A stretch of DNA of 64,000 nucleotides from Phycisphaerales bacterium UBA1845 (GTDB taxonomy: Bacteria > Planctomycetota > Phycisphaerae > UBA1845), in NCBI GenBank assembly GCA_002338715.1, contig DDIR01000050.1:38100-102099 (forward strand), given 5' to 3'. Positions within the stretch are counted from its first letter, which is position 1. Every line of letters begins with the position of its first letter. Positions 62,446 to 64,000 of this stretch are shown in pieces. Below the pieces are notes generated by a model. It was not told where the DNA came from. It searched no databases and saw nothing but the letters and a program-made list of their open reading frames with translations. A program made the position numbers and the translations under genes.

Positions 62446-64000
62446 TTGTCCGATACGCCCCATCCCGGCAAGGATCCCATCGTTTACGGTTCCTTGAGCT
62501 TGCCGCTTACCGTTGCTTCACTCTTGCTTGCATTGTCTTGTGTGTGGGCGCTGTACGATGAGTTTGTAACCAAGCGCCCTTGGAAGTCATACCAGCACAC
62601 CTTCGTCGAGCAATACAAAGATCACCTCGAAGACGTCAAAGCGGAGGTGGTCAAGTATGAAGCCGGCTTGAAGAACAATCCCGAGATCGAAACTGTCCGC
62701 GAAGCGATCGCCTCGAAGCAGGAATCGCTGAAGGGACCGTTCGCTGAAATTGACGAGCGGATGGCCAACGTGCTCAACCCGCGCGTGACAACACTCACCA
62801 AGTCGATGCAGGTCGTGCGCAGTGAAGTGATGGCGCTGACCTATCGCCTCGAACACGCGGAAGGCAGCGCACGCGAAAAGCTGGCTGCGGAGCTGAAGGA
62901 AGTCAAAGAACGCAAAATCGTGGTGAAAGACCTCGTCTCTATGGACGAAGGGGGCGGCACCGAAACGCAGTCGTTCGATTACTATTCGCTTTCGAATGCG
63001 CTCGATGAAGCCAAAGCCGCCAAAGCCGAGTTGATCCAGGAGCGGGCTGCCCTTGATGCGCCGTTGCGGGCGCTCAAGTCGAAACTCGCCGAACTTGAGA
63101 GCAAGGAACTTCCGGGTCTTTCGGCTTCGCAGGTTGATGGCTTGATCAACAAGATGGATCGATTCAAGGTCGAGATCAAACAGATCTACGTGCCCGGTAA
63201 GCTCGAGTTGGTGGAGCGGTGCGAATCGTGCCACCTGGGTAATCGCGAACCGCTTGACCTGTCCAAGGAAGATTTTGCCGGTGAACATGCAGCCGCTTAC
63301 GCGAGTCATCCGAATCGCAAGCTGCTGGATATTCACGATCCGGAGCAGTTTGGCTGCACACCGTGCCATGGTGGTAACGGTCGAGCGACCATCAACGTCA
63401 AAGAGGCCCACGGTCGCATCAAGCACTGGTTGTGGCCCATGTATGAGAAGGAGAACACCGAAGCCGGGTGTCTCCAATGTCATGAGAATTCGCTTTACCT
63501 GCCCGAAGCCGACACGCTGAACGCGGGTAAGGAACTCTTCCGTTACCGCGGTTGCTGGGGATGTCACCCACGCGACGGTTTTGACACCGAGCGTGCCGAT
63601 CAGCGCCGCACATCGCAGGCGATCGCCACGGTGACAGAAACCATCGAGCAGACCAGGTGGGAGTACATGGAGCAGGGCAAGATCGCGGACGGTGACTTCC
63701 ACGGTAAGGACGCCACCGATGAGCAGGTGGACGCGGCGCTTGCGGCGCTTGATGCCCTGACGTTGAAGATCAGCGGTCTTGAGTCTGAGTTGATCGAATT
63801 GCAGCGTCGCGAAAACGCCCTGGGTGCACAGCTCAAACGCGTCGGTCCGAGTTTGCGGCCAATCAAGAGCAAACTTCGTCCCGAATGGGTGACCCAGTGG
63901 ATCGAGAATCCGCGGGCGTTTCGACCGACGACTCGAATGCCCGTGTTCCGTTTGCCGGAAGATCACTTGAAGGCGATCGCAGCCGCGGTGTGGCAGGGGT
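62446..64000 (+). CDS. Membrane-anchored coiled-coil multiheme cytochrome c, N-terminal part (cut by right edge)
   Basis: Open from TTG 62446 to the right edge, 518 codons visible, with aagga eight bases before the start. A TM segment near the N-terminus (SLPLTVASLLLALSCVWALY) puts the rest in the periplasm. Long charged coiled coils follow at about 50-240 and 430-470 (EVVKYEAGLKNNPEIETVREAIASKQESLKG). Four haem c sites are visible: CESCH (259-263), CTPCH (304-308), CLQCH (342-346) and CWGCH (370-374). After the second coiled coil, WIENPRAFRPTTRMPVFRL looks like the approach to another cytochrome c domain. It should be an electron-transfer subunit and needs a cytochrome c maturation system such as ResB/CcsA. 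Related long cytochromes occur in planctomycete respiratory clusters. Confidence 0.88.
   Translation, partial: MSDTPHPGKDPIVYGSLSLPLTVASLLLALSCVWALYDEFVTKRPWKSYQHTFVEQYKDHLEDVKAEVVKYEAGLKNNPEIETVREAIASKQESLKGPFAEIDERMANVLNPRVTTLTKSMQVVRSEVMALTYRLEHAEGSAREKLAAELKEVKERKIVVKDLVSMDEGGGTETQSFDYYSLSNALDEAKAAKAELIQERAALDAPLRALKSKLAELESKELPGLSASQVDGLINKMDRFKVEIKQIYVPGKLELVERCESCHLGNREPLDLSKEDFAGEHAAAYASHPNRKLLDIHDPEQFGCTPCHGGNGRATINVKEAHGRIKHWLWPMYEKENTEAGCLQCHENSLYLPEADTLNAGKELFRYRGCWGCHPRDGFDTERADQRRTSQAIATVTETIEQTRWEYMEQGKIADGDFHGKDATDEQVDAALAALDALTLKISGLESELIELQRRENALGAQLKRVGPSLRPIKSKLRPEWVTQWIENPRAFRPTTRMPVFRLPEDHLKAIAAAVWQG

Noticed and set aside
62587..63966. 459-codon open frame on the minus strand
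   Set aside because: It lies antisense to the cytochrome gene, whose frame has four CxxCH motifs, a TM segment and coiled coils. The antisense protein has no recognisable family.

Overview
The window looks like chromosome from a planctomycete, most likely of the Phycisphaerae type. Three things suggest this: a prepilin-like protein with the planctomycete N-terminus (GFTLVELLVVVSIIALLVAILLPSL), a multi-TM PknB-like kinase beside an FHA protein, and helix-turn-helix proteins fused to receiver or membrane segments. LpxA, LptB, a LolA-like protein, a LolD-like ABC exporter and an OmpA-like lipoprotein argue for a diderm envelope with lipid A. The DNA is GC-rich and gene-dense. Most of it is housekeeping. 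There is no prophage, CRISPR array, rRNA operon or integrative element.

Layout. 1-9.0 kb (minus strand): the N-terminal part of a probable SNF2-type helicase cut by the left edge, a Ser/Thr kinase, an FHA protein, and a two-gene FtsX/LolD-type ABC exporter. 9.2-13.4 kb: a prepilin-like protein with its own terminator, lpxA, and a LolA-like protein, separated by long intergenic stretches. 13.4-17.8 kb: tdh-kbl threonine catabolism, a GlcG-like and a DinB-like protein, tRNA-Gln and rsmE. 17.9-26.0 kb: an acidic tail-anchored protein, lptB, a large lepB, and the System II cytochrome c maturation pair ccsA/resB. 26.1-31.7 kb: an OmpA-like lipoprotein, a membrane-anchored HTH protein, an enoyl-CoA hydratase and two lipoproteins. 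31.9-35.9 kb: gap-pgk-rpe-accD on the minus strand, central carbon and fatty-acid precursor metabolism. 36-43.6 kb: a CpaE/TadZ-like ATPase, a YceH protein, a RAYT transposase with flanking REP palindromes, and an RND efflux pair.

43.9-48.7 kb: accA, then an ECF sigma / anti-sigma / STN-domain operon divergent from panC. 48.8-54.6 kb: lgt with a coiled-coil insertion, a HEAT-repeat protein, tRNA-Asp, dacB (PBP4) and an EamA transporter. 54.7-60.4 kb: mnmG followed by a signalling cluster (HTH-receiver regulator, HDOD-histidine kinase, receiver-coiled-coil protein). 60.4-62.1 kb: a PrsW-like protease with two YbjQ proteins. 62.4-64.0 kb: the start of a membrane-anchored coiled-coil multiheme cytochrome c cut by the right edge. 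Its four visible CxxCH sites would need a cytochrome c maturation system such as ResB/CcsA at 21.6-25.8 kb.

The most unusual elements are the RAYT/REP set with a third REP copy 10 kb away, a second ~120 bp dispersed repeat in two inverted copies, the membrane-tethered HTH protein, the HTH-REC/HDOD-HK/REC signalling cluster, the zinc-ribbon and coiled-coil insertions in LepB, PrsW and Lgt, and the coiled-coil multiheme cytochrome. I did not find a clearly new defence or biosynthetic system.
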